Positions 1-6,275 of a stretch of DNA of 22,945 bases are shown here, one piece after another. Source of the stretch: a virus; the IMG/VR virus record IMGVR_UViG_3300005613_000426, positions 1-22,945 of that record; one strand, written 5' to 3'. The stretch's first letter is position 1. Every line of letters starts with the position of its first letter. The notes under the pieces are model-generated. The model saw nothing but the letters and a program-made list of their open reading frames with translations, had not been told where the DNA came from and made no database searches. The position numbers were made by a program, and so were the translations under genes.

Positions 1-515
1 CCATTCGAGAAAAGATTATTTAAATCCGTCATTACAGGAGCAGGAAATGATCCACCGGGAGTACCAGGCCTACCGCTATTTCCTCCAGAGGCAGTGACTG
101 TGGTAGTTCCTGGAATAGACCAATAAGGCGAACTTACGTCATTTGGAATTGTTAATGAAACCGGATCATTCCCATAAGAGGCAAGAAGTGAATCTACGGG
201 TGTAGTCACATATTTAATAATCGATGGTCCTCCTGCACCAGGGCCATTAGGTCGAGAGGGATGTGCGGTGCCCGTCTGTCCATTATTACCAAAAGCAGTC
301 ATCAATGTAATATCGATACCTCTTCCAGTAAAACCAGATAAATTAACACTATCTGATGCCAAAAGACTCATAAAATATGGTGTTGGAGTTCCTCCACTAG
401 GAGCATTTGTTCCTCCTCCAGTTCTTCCGCTGTTAAAAAATCCTATTGCGCGGCCATTTTGAGTTACTCCCAAAAGTTTTGCATTAAGATTCGATGTTAT
501 TCTCCTAATTCCCAT
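1..515 (-). CDS. Glycine-rich virion/tail-fibre-like protein, 3' end beyond the window
   Basis: An open frame starts at the ATG at 515-513 and stays open to the left edge, giving about 171 visible residues with no stop, so the gene is truncated by the window. It opens MGIRRITSNLNAKLLG and becomes rich in Gly, Ser, Thr and Pro, with stretches such as GGGTNAPSGG and NGPGAGGPS. That composition is common in phage appendage proteins and collagen-like fibre segments. The start lies 7 nt after the stop of the upstream minus-strand gene, so the two are probably co-transcribed from the late promoter at 951-964. No catalytic motif or known domain is recognised. Virion attachment is inferred from composition and neighbours only. 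Confidence 0.7.
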   Translation of the reverse strand, partial: MGIRRITSNLNAKLLGVTQNGRAIGFFNSGRTGGGTNAPSGGTPTPYFMSLLASDSVNLSGFTGRGIDITLMTAFGNNGQTGTAHPSRPNGPGAGGPSIIKYVTTPVDSLLASYGNDPVSLTIPNDVSSPYWSIPGTTTVTASGGNSGRPGTPGGSFPAPVMTDLNNLFSN

Positions 516-522
516 GATAGTA

Positions 523-924
523 TCAGATATCGGTATCGCCAATAATTTGGAAGTTCATAACGGTTCCAATTCCCGTTCCTCCAGCATAATAATATGGAGC
601 ATTAACTTCTGCAACTAATTTATCGCCATTTACCATTACAATAGGATAATTAAATTCAACAAAATATGTGTCATTTGTTGCTAAATCAATTCTTGCAATT
701 CTATATTCAGTTTTTCCTTCTCCAGATGCGGCAACTCCATTTGGATAAACATATAAAGATGCAGTAGAAGTTGAAAGACCAGTATTATGTACTACTACAC
801 TACGAAGATAAGTAGTTGATGCAGTACCAGCTGCAGTTGCTGTAGTACCAACAGTAAAAATGCCGACAGTGGCAATTCCTGTTATTGACTGAACATTTAG
901 AAGTTTCGTTCTCTTGAGTGCCAT
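523..924 (-). CDS. Small late structural protein, unknown family
   Basis: The 133-residue product begins MALKRTKLLN and is rich in Thr, Ala, Gly and Val. It has an alternating hydrophobic pattern (SITGIATVGIFTVGTTATAA), then a mixed region with TEYRIARIDLATNDTYFVEF and a Tyr/Gly tail. This looks like an all-beta virion decoration or fibre-associated protein, but I recognise no family. The ATG at 924 is preceded by AGGAACAGGA, a usable ribosome binding site, and 26 nt further up is a perfect TATAAATA, so late expression is well supported. There is no signal peptide or membrane segment. The next gene starts 7 nt after its stop. Confidence 0.8.
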   Translation of the reverse strand: MALKRTKLLNVQSITGIATVGIFTVGTTATAAGTASTTYLRSVVVHNTGLSTSTASLYVYPNGVAASGEGKTEYRIARIDLATNDTYFVEFNYPIVMVNGDKLVAEVNAPYYYAGGTGIGTVMNFQIIGDTDI

Positions 925-950
925 TTTTTTCCTGTTCCTTTTTTTATTTT

Positions 951-964
951 TATTTATATTTATG
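951..964 (-). promoter_or_regulatory. Late promoter, overlapping pair of -10 motifs
   Basis: On the minus strand this stretch reads CATAAATATAAATA. It holds a perfect T4-type late motif TATAAATA (958 to 951) and an overlapping CATAAATA (964 to 957). It lies 26-32 nt before the ATG at 924 and overlaps the stop codon of the small upstream gene. T4-like phages use this motif with the gp55 sigma factor and the gp33 coactivator. Confidence 0.75.
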
Positions 965-1133
965 AAAACAGTGCGCTATCTAAATCAGTGTATCCTGCTG
1001 GAAGTCCAGTTAAGTTTTCTCCAGATCCAACAAAAGATGTTGCAGTAACAACACCAACAGTATTTACATTCTCAACATTTACTAAATTTTTATTGTCATC
1101 AATAATAATAGTGTCTGATATTTTAACAGCCAT
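960..1133 (-). CDS. 57-residue fibre-repeat protein
   Basis: The frame from the ATG at 1133 to the TAA at 960-962 gives 57 residues, starting MAVKISDTIIIDDNKNLVN and ending AGYTDLDSALFS. Its middle reads GVVTATSFVGSGENLTGLPAG, nearly the same as a segment of the 220-aa protein upstream (GVVTATSFEGDGSNLTNLPAG). Both proteins also end in (T)xLDxALF. The motif is typical of repeats in cyanophage tail-fibre-like proteins. A CATAAATA late promoter lies 35 nt upstream and GGAAC precedes the start. It may be a free-standing fibre module or a remnant of a duplicated gene; the intact frame and own promoter favour a working gene. Confidence 0.75.
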   Translation of the reverse strand: MAVKISDTIIIDDNKNLVNVENVNTVGVVTATSFVGSGENLTGLPAGYTDLDSALFS

Positions 1134-1167
1134 TTTTTTGTTCCACTAGTACTTTGTGAACCTCAAA

Positions 1168-1175
1168 TATTTATG
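1168..1175 (-). promoter_or_regulatory. Late promoter CATAAATA
   Basis: The minus strand reads CATAAATA, matching the NATAAATA late consensus, 35 nt before the ATG at 1133. It sits in the short gap between the 220-aa gene (stop at 1183) and the 57-aa gene. Confidence 0.65.
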
Positions 1176-1182
1176 TATTTTT

Positions 1183-1845
1183 TTAATTAAACAGTGCGGC
1201 ATCAAGTTCAGTAAATCCCGCAGGAATATTGAGGTTTGTAAGTGCAGAACCATCAAGTGCTGGTAATGCACCACTTAAATTTGATGATGGAACAGTTCCA
1301 TCAAAACTAGTCGCAGTTGCAACACCAGTTACATTTAATCCAGAGTTAAATGTTGGTGCTCCTGTTCCTGCTCTATTAGAGTAATTATCTGCACGAACTC
1401 TACCACCAGAACCACCAAGAGCAGGTAATGCTGCTGTTGTTCCAATTCCAAGAATGTTTGGAATAAATTCATCACCGTCTGCAACAATAAAGTCTGCATC
1501 ACCATCAACACGAATTTCTGCATACTGTGTATATGCAACAATCGCAGTATCCGGCGGATCAACAGTAACTGTTTGTCCAATTCCTAAAACTTGATCCGTA
1601 AAATAAATTTTATTCAGCGGATTTGTTTGATCAGAACTGAGTGCAGTTCCAAGTCCTGCAGGCAAGTTGGTAAGATTACTACCGTCTCCTTCAAAAGATG
1701 TTGCTGTTACAACACCAGTCACATCAAGTCCACTGTTATTAATTGTAACGGAAGTTCCTACAACAGATGCTGAGGATGTGATAATTCCTGTTACATTAAT
1801 ATTACCATTCAGTGGATTTAACAACTGAGACTTGGTTTGAGACAT
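1183..1845 (-). CDS. Tail-fibre-like repeat protein
   Basis: The 220-residue protein carries two degenerate copies of a fibre repeat: NSGLDVTGVVTATSFEG followed by DGSNLTNLPAG, and NSGLNVTGVATATSFDG followed by SALTNLNIPAG. It ends FTELDAALFN. The alternating hydrophobic/Thr/Gly pattern fits a beta-structured trimeric fibre, and cyanophage structural proteins commonly use the ATSFxGxGSNLTxLPAG motif. It starts at the ATG at 1845 without a clear Shine-Dalgarno, but a perfect TATAAATA lies 20 nt upstream. It is the first late gene after the terminator of the early-type cassette. Host-receptor contact is plausible but unproven. Confidence 0.75.
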   Translation of the reverse strand: MSQTKSQLLNPLNGNINVTGIITSSASVVGTSVTINNSGLDVTGVVTATSFEGDGSNLTNLPAGLGTALSSDQTNPLNKIYFTDQVLGIGQTVTVDPPDTAIVAYTQYAEIRVDGDADFIVADGDEFIPNILGIGTTAALPALGGSGGRVRADNYSNRAGTGAPTFNSGLNVTGVATATSFDGTVPSSNLSGALPALDGSALTNLNIPAGFTELDAALFN

Positions 1846-1865
1846 TATTATACTATTTTTTTAGT

Positions 1866-1873
1866 TATTTATA
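1866..1873 (-). promoter_or_regulatory. Late promoter TATAAATA
   Basis: A perfect T4-type late motif on the minus strand, 20 nt before the ATG at 1845. It begins 10 nt downstream of the terminator stem at 1884-1905, so one short spacer both ends the early-type transcript and starts a late one. Confidence 0.8.
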
Positions 1874-1883
1874 AACATAAAAA

Positions 1884-1905
1884 AGCATCCAGAAAACTGG
1901 ATGCT
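1884..1905 (-). terminator. Rho-independent terminator of the early-type cassette
   Basis: The minus strand reads AGCATCCAG, TTTT, CTGGATGCT, followed by a T run (TTTTTTAT). This is a perfect 9-bp stem with a 4-nt loop and a U tract, the textbook form of an intrinsic terminator. It lies 37 nt after the stop of the Mom-like gene and directly before a late promoter. Confidence 0.9.
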
Positions 1906-1942
1906 CGTCTGCACATGAAGTGCATCTCCCTTCACACGGCCC

Positions 1943-2560
1943 TTATATTGTACCATACTTTTGCTCTTTCCACAATACCTCAAGTTTCTTATCAAAGGTC
2001 ATCAGAAACCGATGTTTACGACTTCTTTCTCTCCATTCACCATCTTTTCCTTTGACACTTCCTCTCGAGTGCTTAGTGCCATCGGAATAATAAAAATCTT
2101 TCTTGGGTTCTGTTAACCCATAGTACTTAAAATTACAAGCTCTGTATATAGTTCCACTGTGGTGATTAGCATCAGCGTAACTAAGAATGCTACGAACTGT
2201 GGCATCTCTACGAAACCTCTTGATACATTTACTTACAAACCAAGATGTTATATTATATTCTTCCTTTTGTATGTCGGGATGTATACAAAGTCGTGAGAGT
2301 TCATACAAACCCTCTTGCTTATCTCTTTCTAAACCAAAAGCACCTACGGCAATTTCTGGAACTGGGAGTCCAGTAAAAATGCAAGCACCAAGACACCCGC
2401 CAATATTAAGAGGACATTCCCATGAAGGACGTTTGAAAAGTCCATAGTTGAATCCCGATTTGAAATCTTTAGATTCATCTTTTAAATAATGATGAGTGTA
2501 AAGAAGATTTTTGATTTCTTCCTTACCAACTCTATCTATATAAAAGTCGGACTTTGCCAA
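1943..2560 (-). CDS. Mom-like protein (putative DNA base modification, GNAT-type fold)
   Basis: This 205-residue protein matches the pattern I know for the phage Mom family: HHYL near residues 23-26, a VGAFG strand near 72-76, YELSRLCIHP near 86-95, then SYADANHHSGTIYRACNF near 127-144, KHSR at 163-166 and RKHRF at 181-185. In phage Mu, Mom (a GNAT-related fold) changes adenine to N6-carbamoylmethyl-adenine and protects DNA from restriction. The same job here is inferred, not shown. The start is a TTG at 2560: the upstream frame is closed by a TAA and no ATG is nearby. It is the last gene of the early-type cassette, followed by a strong terminator. An unrelated GNAT acyltransferase is the main alternative. 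Confidence 0.7.
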   Translation of the reverse strand: MAKSDFYIDRVGKEEIKNLLYTHHYLKDESKDFKSGFNYGLFKRPSWECPLNIGGCLGACIFTGLPVPEIAVGAFGLERDKQEGLYELSRLCIHPDIQKEEYNITSWFVSKCIKRFRRDATVRSILSYADANHHSGTIYRACNFKYYGLTEPKKDFYYSDGTKHSRGSVKGKDGEWRERSRKHRFLMTFDKKLEVLWKEQKYGTI

Positions 2561-2571
2561 AGTATTTTTAC

Positions 2572-2742
2572 TTACTTATGTTGTGATTCTAACATATATT
2601 CTACAGTATTTGCAATATCATTCATTGCAATACGAAGATCTGGTTGCTGGCCAGATTCCATCATGAATGGATCTGCATGTTCATCACACAGAGTCCATCT
2701 CCACTGTTGTTGATGCTCAGAGTACCACAAATTAATTTTCAT
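2572..2742 (-). CDS. Conserved small cyanophage-type protein, unknown function
   Basis: The 56-residue product starts MKINLWYSEHQQQWRW and contains ESGQQPDLRIAMNDIANTVEYML. I recall similar small proteins with the NLWY...WRWTL and QPDLRxAMNDxANTVEY pattern in cyanomyoviruses, without known function. The ATG at 2742 is preferred; a TTG at 2757 would add five residues. The start overlaps the end of the upstream 51-aa gene by 11 nt, which suggests translational coupling. The stop lies 11 nt before the TTG start of the Mom-like gene. Aromatic N-terminus and helical C-terminal half; no membrane segment. Confidence 0.7.
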   Translation of the reverse strand: MKINLWYSEHQQQWRWTLCDEHADPFMMESGQQPDLRIAMNDIANTVEYMLESQHK

Positions 2743-2887
2743 TTTTTGAATACTCAAGTTTAACCCAATTTAGAAGAGCATTCAGTTCTGCTCTTTCCAT
2801 TTCACGCATATCTTCACCCTTACTAAAAAGTAAGAAGTCAAGTGCCTTGATAACATTTTGACGATCTTTTTGTGATAATAGAGACAT
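2732..2887 (-). CDS. Small 51-residue protein, unknown function
   Basis: The frame from the ATG at 2887 to the TAA at 2732-2734 gives 51 residues, opening MSLLSQKDRQNVIKALDFLL and continuing with a charged helical part that includes MREMERAELNALLNWVKLEY. It looks like two short amphipathic helices, as in many small early phage proteins. It overlaps the next gene by 11 nt and lies 19 nt after tRNA-Thr on the same strand, which places it in the cassette read from 3544-3572. No family is recognised. The tight packing and overlap are the main reasons to call it. Confidence 0.6.
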   Translation of the reverse strand: MSLLSQKDRQNVIKALDFLLFSKGEDMREMERAELNALLNWVKLEYSKNEN

Positions 2888-2906
2888 AATAATAGTAAAT
2901 GTCTAA

Positions 2907-2979
2907 AGCCCCCGACAAGACTTGAACTTGCGACATCAGCTTTACAAAAGCTGCGCTCTACCAACTGAGCTACAGGGGC
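2907..2979 (-). tRNA. tRNA-Thr (anticodon TGT)
   Basis: A 73-nt cloverleaf can be folded by hand: acceptor GCCCCTG with CGGGGGC (one G-U pair), D arm GCTC...GAGC, anticodon stem CAGCT/AGCTG around loop TTTGTAA (anticodon TGT, codon ACA), and T arm GCAAG/CTTGT around TTCAAGT. The discriminator is U and CCA is not encoded. It sits in the early-type cassette next to tRNA-Leu. ACA is a favoured Thr codon in AT-rich phage genes, so it probably supplements the host pool. Confidence 0.96.
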
Positions 2980-3010
2980 ATTTGAGATTATTTAGAGAAT
3001 AAATCTCAAG

Positions 3011-3095
3011 TGCGAGTAGGGAGACTTGAACTCCCACGGGCATAATGCCCAACAGATTTTAAGTCTGGTGCGTCTACCGATTCCGCCATACTCGC
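3011..3095 (-). tRNA. tRNA-Leu (anticodon TAA)
   Basis: An 85-nt class II tRNA: acceptor GCGAGTA/TACTCGC, discriminator A, anticodon stem CAGA/TCTG with loop CTTAAAA (anticodon TAA, codon UUA), a long variable arm GGGCATTATGCCC that forms its own stem, and T arm GGGAG/CTCCC around TTCAAGT. CCA is not encoded. TTA is heavily used by AT-rich phage genes, so this tRNA likely aids translation in the host. Confidence 0.97.
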
Positions 3096-3097
3096 AT

Positions 3098-3117
3098 AAA
3101 AAAACCTTATTCAGGTT
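3098..3117 (-). terminator. Weak hairpin with T run between a small gene and tRNA-Leu
   Basis: On the minus strand AAACCT and AGGTTT can pair around a GAATA loop, followed by more T residues. The stem overlaps the TAA stop of the 51-aa gene at 3107-3262. It is short and AT-rich, so it may be a leaky terminator, a processing signal before tRNA-Leu, or chance. Confidence 0.3.
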
Positions 3118-3262
3118 TCCAAGTTGGTGGATGGAAATGGCAGTACTCATTAAAAGTAATCTTCATTTCCTTATTAGTAAGGTTAGCGTGTTTTGCTGCT
3201 TTTGGCAAGTTCCACTTTGCAGAGAACAGCATCTCCATTGATTTTCTTGTTTCTGGGCGCAT
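3107..3262 (-). CDS. Small 51-residue conserved-type protein, unknown function
   Basis: The frame from the ATG at 3262 to the TAA at 3107-3109 gives 51 residues: MRPETRKSMEMLFSAKWNLP, then KAAKHANLTNKEMKITFNEY, ending in a Pro/aromatic tail (CHFHPPTWKPE). I recall small cyanophage proteins with the same MLFSAKWNLPKAAK...TNKEM...FNEY...HPPTW layout, with no known role. The KAAKHANLTNKEMKITFNEY part resembles a short helix-turn-helix, but this is only a pattern impression. It lies in the early-type cassette, 12 nt before tRNA-Leu. Confidence 0.65.
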   Translation of the reverse strand: MRPETRKSMEMLFSAKWNLPKAAKHANLTNKEMKITFNEYCHFHPPTWKPE

Positions 3263-3292
3263 TTGAAAAAAGTATCGTGTGAAAAAATTTGC

Positions 3293-3309
3293 CGGGATTT
3301 TTTGCCCCG
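3293..3309. other. GC-only short hairpin flanked by A/T runs
   Basis: CGGG and CCCG are separated by a 9-nt loop and flanked on both sides by runs of A or T. It lies in the 75-nt gap after the 60-aa gene. It could be a weak terminator or attenuator, but a 4-bp stem is marginal. Confidence 0.25.
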
Positions 3310-3337
3310 AAAAATGGAATTAAAAGTTGATTTTGGT

Positions 3338-3520
3338 TCAGACTGGATCTGAATAACCAATCATATCTTCACTAAGAACTTCACGGATAAAGTTTAGCAC
3401 GTTCATAAACTCATCCACGGTTTCACATTCCACTTCTCTTTCTGTCCCTTCACTAGAATACATGTAGATTTTCCTTTTGATTGGATCCACAACACATCGA
3501 GTCAGATACTCGTCTTGCAT
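3338..3520 (-). CDS. First gene of the early-type cassette, 60 residues, unknown function
   Basis: The 60-residue protein begins MQDEYLTRCVVDPIKRKIYMY and is acidic (EGTEREVECETVDEF), ending in a predicted helix (FMNVLNFIREVLSEDMIGYSD). Short strands then a helix suggest a compact alpha/beta fold, but no family is recognised. The ATG at 3520 is about 24 nt downstream of the -10 box of a near-consensus sigma70 promoter, so this is the first gene transcribed. The leader has only a weak ribosome binding site (AAGG). Small acidic early proteins in phages often act on host processes; here that is only a possibility. Confidence 0.75.
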   Translation of the reverse strand: MQDEYLTRCVVDPIKRKIYMYSSEGTEREVECETVDEFMNVLNFIREVLSEDMIGYSDPV

Positions 3521-3543
3521 AGAATTTGTTTGATTACCTTAGT

Positions 3544-3572
3544 AGTATAGCACTCCCAAGAAGGCCTGTCAA
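3544..3572 (-). promoter_or_regulatory. Sigma70-type early promoter
   Basis: The minus strand carries TTGACA (3572 to 3567), a 17-nt spacer and TATACT (3549 to 3544), with TGC directly before the -10 (extended -10). This is close to bacterial consensus and unlike the late motifs elsewhere. The TTGACA box contains the TGA stop codon of the upstream late gene. Confidence 0.85.
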
Positions 3573-4150
3573 TAGAGGGCACCAGATATATTTCCATCAA
3601 TATTCACTACCCATACGGTAGCCGTTCCTCCCACTGTACCATTGTAACTCGTGAGAGTTGTAACTCCAACAGAATAAAATCCAGACTGCGATAATGGAAC
3701 TGTACTAAATCCAGAAGTCGTTGTACTTGCTTCTATTATCATGGTTCTTTCAAATCCACTAGTGTTACTAAGATAAAGATATGTAGATCTTCCATCCGTT
3801 AAATTTGATATTTGAAATTTTTTAGTACCAGAAAAAGAAGCTTTATGATGATGATATTTGACTTGAGAAGAATCTACTACGAAATCATCAGTCGTACTAT
3901 CAGTACTACTTGAAGTTCCCGATGCATCAAAAATTAACGATGTTGTAATACCAGCAACGTTTAAATTGCCATTATAACTTCCACATGCATCAATACGAAG
4001 ATCTCCTAAGAAAGTTCCAATACCACAAGGACTAAGTTGATTCCAATCTAAATTTGGATCTGGTAATCTATCCTTCAGTTCAGAAGATCCTGTTGTACCA
4101 ATATAAGAACCACCTTCTGGAAGTAAAAATACGTAGTCATAAAGAGGCAT
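3569..4150 (-). CDS. Structural protein at the 3' end of the baseplate operon
   Basis: The 193-residue product begins MPLYDYVFLLPEGGSYIG and is rich in Ser, Thr and Gly. It contains ACGSYNGNLNVAGITTSLIFDASGTSS, an echo of the NVTGITT fibre repeat, and a Ser/Thr/Asp linker around residues 76-95. The second half looks all-beta. This suggests a fibre or baseplate-appendage protein, but no family is recognised. A strong AAGGAG precedes the ATG, and the gene overlaps the upstream paralogue gene by 14 nt. It is the last gene of the long late operon; its stop lies in the early promoter at 3544-3572. Confidence 0.7.
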   Translation of the reverse strand: MPLYDYVFLLPEGGSYIGTTGSSELKDRLPDPNLDWNQLSPCGIGTFLGDLRIDACGSYNGNLNVAGITTSLIFDASGTSSSTDSTTDDFVVDSSQVKYHHHKASFSGTKKFQISNLTDGRSTYLYLSNTSGFERTMIIEASTTTSGFSTVPLSQSGFYSVGVTTLTSYNGTVGGTATVWVVNIDGNISGALY

Positions 4151-4898
4151 TATTATTCTCCTTCATTTTTAATACGGTTTTCTCAATTGATTCATTAATT
4201 AAATTTTCAACATAGTTATGCTCATAGTTAAAGGAATAACCCTCATTACCACCAGGATAATCTAAATGACTTTCACCTTCATATTCAACAATCAAGTCAT
4301 CATCATATCTTGATGCATGAATTACATAATTATACTCAATATCAACACCAGAGACTTCCCAATTTGTTCCAACATATATTTTATTATCTTCAATTTTTTC
4401 AACAAACAATACATATGGACTTCCAATTGGTGTTAAATGAACACTTATTGTTTCTTCTTTTACAAGTCCTCTCCAATAATCTGGAAGTTGAATTACCTTT
4501 CCCTTTGTTTTTCCGTGAAGATATACACCGATTTCGGGGCCTTCTAAGCAAACATGACGCAATCTCCAACCTTTTTTGGTTGGATGTGGCATATCAAAGG
4601 GAAGATTTTTTTTATTTGAAAGGACATGAGCACCGCTATTTGATATAACTTCACCCTGTCCATAAAAACTTATTGAATCGTGAGCATAAATGCTTCCAAC
4701 TCTCATATTATAGTAATACCAGGGAATACACTCTGGTTTAAGTTCCAAATCAATATCATTATAGATATCATCATTATCTGGTTTTGGAACCCAATCATAA
4801 TTATATGATGGTTGTCCTACAATAATAGGATCACTACAATCCTTTTCTCCACGAAATCTTGCGCTTAAATCATTTCCAGTTTTTGGATCAAATGCCAT
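4137..4898 (-). CDS. Appendage protein with HPTKxGWRLRH domain, paralogue 1
   Basis: The 253-residue protein has a variable N-terminal part (about 1-90) and a conserved C-terminal domain that begins KNLPFDMPHPTKKGWRLRHV. It continues CLEGPEIGVYLHGKTKGKV, LPDYWRGLVKEETISVHLTP and ends near EYEGESHLDYPGG. The same module is common at the ends of cyanophage fibre proteins; its role there is not established. The next gene upstream has the same domain, so the pair arose by duplication. GAGG precedes the ATG. Fibre tip, folding domain and baseplate appendage all remain possible. Confidence 0.75.
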   Translation of the reverse strand: MAFDPKTGNDLSARFRGEKDCSDPIIVGQPSYNYDWVPKPDNDDIYNDIDLELKPECIPWYYYNMRVGSIYAHDSISFYGQGEVISNSGAHVLSNKKNLPFDMPHPTKKGWRLRHVCLEGPEIGVYLHGKTKGKVIQLPDYWRGLVKEETISVHLTPIGSPYVLFVEKIEDNKIYVGTNWEVSGVDIEYNYVIHASRYDDDLIVEYEGESHLDYPGGNEGYSFNYEHNYVENLINESIEKTVLKMKENNNASL

Positions 4899-4908
4899 TT
4901 TTTATACC

Positions 4909-5694
4909 TCAATTTTTACGAATATCATAATCCCAACCAACAACAGAATACTCATTATTATTCCCAGGATAATCATTTGGAGTTTCTCCAGGATATTCTG
5001 GCATTAATTTTTCTCCATCTTTACGTTCAGCAAAGATTTGATAGAAACAATCAATTGGCATTCCACCCTTTGATTGCAAATAAATTTTTGATTCGTCCCA
5101 TCTTTTTACAATTACATCTTGATGTGCTCCAATTGGAGTTAAGCTAACTGTAATTGTTTCAGAATCAACTAAACCTTTCCAGTAATCTGGAAGGTTGATT
5201 TCAGTTTTACCTTTTATTCTTCCTCGCACAAATACATCGTTTGATGGCCCTTCAGGACAAGTATGTCTCAATCTCCACCCATCTTTTGTTGGATGTTTAA
5301 TGTCAAAATTTTTCTTTAATGAAAGAATATGTTGTGCTCCACCAAATCTTGAAATGACTTCTCCTTGTGCAAGGACATGACTTCCCGATTCAATCTGACG
5401 ATTAACTGTAAGATTATCAAACACACAAGCATCACCCACAACAGATAATGAATATGGAGTATGATTGAATCCACAAATTGCGCCAATAATTAATGGCGGA
5501 GTTGATTCTAAATTTTTATTAGGCCCAATCATTGAAGTTGCAGCAACAATCGGAAACTGTTTTTCATCGCCAAAAATTGTTGGGCCTTCAATAAAAGCAG
5601 ATCCTCTTGCCTCTGATGGCCCAATACCTAATGCAATTGGTTCCCCATTGCCAACAAAAAATCTTTTTCCGCAATATAAATCTGGTACTTTCAT
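4909..5694 (-). CDS. Appendage protein with HPTKxGWRLRH domain, paralogue 2
   Basis: The 261-residue protein shares with its downstream neighbour the segments QGEVISxxGAxxxLSxKKN, HPTKDGWRLRHTCPEGPSND, LPDYWKGLVDSETITVSLTP and an EYPGETPNDYPGNN tail. The N-terminal 90 residues differ (MKVPDLYCGKRFFVGNGEPI), so the conserved C-terminal half appears to be a mobile module fitted to different N-termini. It starts with an ATG overlapping the previous stop (ATGA) and has a GAGGTGA ribosome binding site, consistent with coupled late expression. Virion location is inferred. Confidence 0.75.
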   Translation of the reverse strand: MKVPDLYCGKRFFVGNGEPIALGIGPSEARGSAFIEGPTIFGDEKQFPIVAATSMIGPNKNLESTPPLIIGAICGFNHTPYSLSVVGDACVFDNLTVNRQIESGSHVLAQGEVISRFGGAQHILSLKKNFDIKHPTKDGWRLRHTCPEGPSNDVFVRGRIKGKTEINLPDYWKGLVDSETITVSLTPIGAHQDVIVKRWDESKIYLQSKGGMPIDCFYQIFAERKDGEKLMPEYPGETPNDYPGNNNEYSVVGWDYDIRKN

Positions 5695-6275
5695 CGATTA
5701 TTCACCTCATTTTGATAGGTATATGTCTTAGATCCATTTATTTTTGTTGCACCATCAGCACAATCAATTAATCCTCCGTATATATTTAATATACCTCTCC
5801 CAATACACTCTACAGTATTTTCCGAAAATATTTTGCAGGAAACTTTTGCTTTGATGTCAACCGTTTGTGAATTTATAATAACTTTTTCATTCGAATCTAA
5901 AATAATATTACCATTTTGTCCGTCAGCACCTGATGCAATCAGTTCAATATTCTCTGCATAAATTCTAATCCTTCCATTTGGTGCTCCAATAATTATGTCA
6001 CCATTTTCTGCCAATTGATAAATTGCTGGAGTTTCTTTCGCAACGTCTTTACCAGAAACAACTGCAAATGATCCTGGACATACATTTATTGTACTTCCCC
6101 TTCTCCCTTGATTAATATCACCAGTAGAATCCATTTGCATATAATGTCTTCCACCATCAGCACCAGTTCTTAAAAGAACTCCTGCAAGATTATTGTCATC
6201 ATGAATATGTCCAAATTTTATTTCCCCATGTTCATTACCTAATCGATAGGCATGATAGTTGATTCTTTCTGACAT
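5691..6275 (-). CDS. Beta-helix spike-like protein (gp5 C-terminal-like)
   Basis: The 194-residue product has a long run of short beta-strand repeats, for example AENGDIIIGAPNGRIRIYAE, NIELIASG, NGNIILDSNEKVIINSQTVD and a C-terminal NIYGGLIDCADGATKING. This is how the trimeric beta-helix needles of T4 gp5 and related membrane-piercing spikes read. It starts in a TAATG overlap with the stop of the gp5-like hub gene, which itself lacks an obvious C-terminal needle. The inference is that the needle is a separate polypeptide in this phage. A general baseplate beta-solenoid is the main alternative. No metal-binding HxH tip motif is seen near the end. Confidence 0.6.
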   Translation of the reverse strand: MSERINYHAYRLGNEHGEIKFGHIHDDNNLAGVLLRTGADGGRHYMQMDSTGDINQGRRGSTINVCPGSFAVVSGKDVAKETPAIYQLAENGDIIIGAPNGRIRIYAENIELIASGADGQNGNIILDSNEKVIINSQTVDIKAKVSCKIFSENTVECIGRGILNIYGGLIDCADGATKINGSKTYTYQNEVNNR

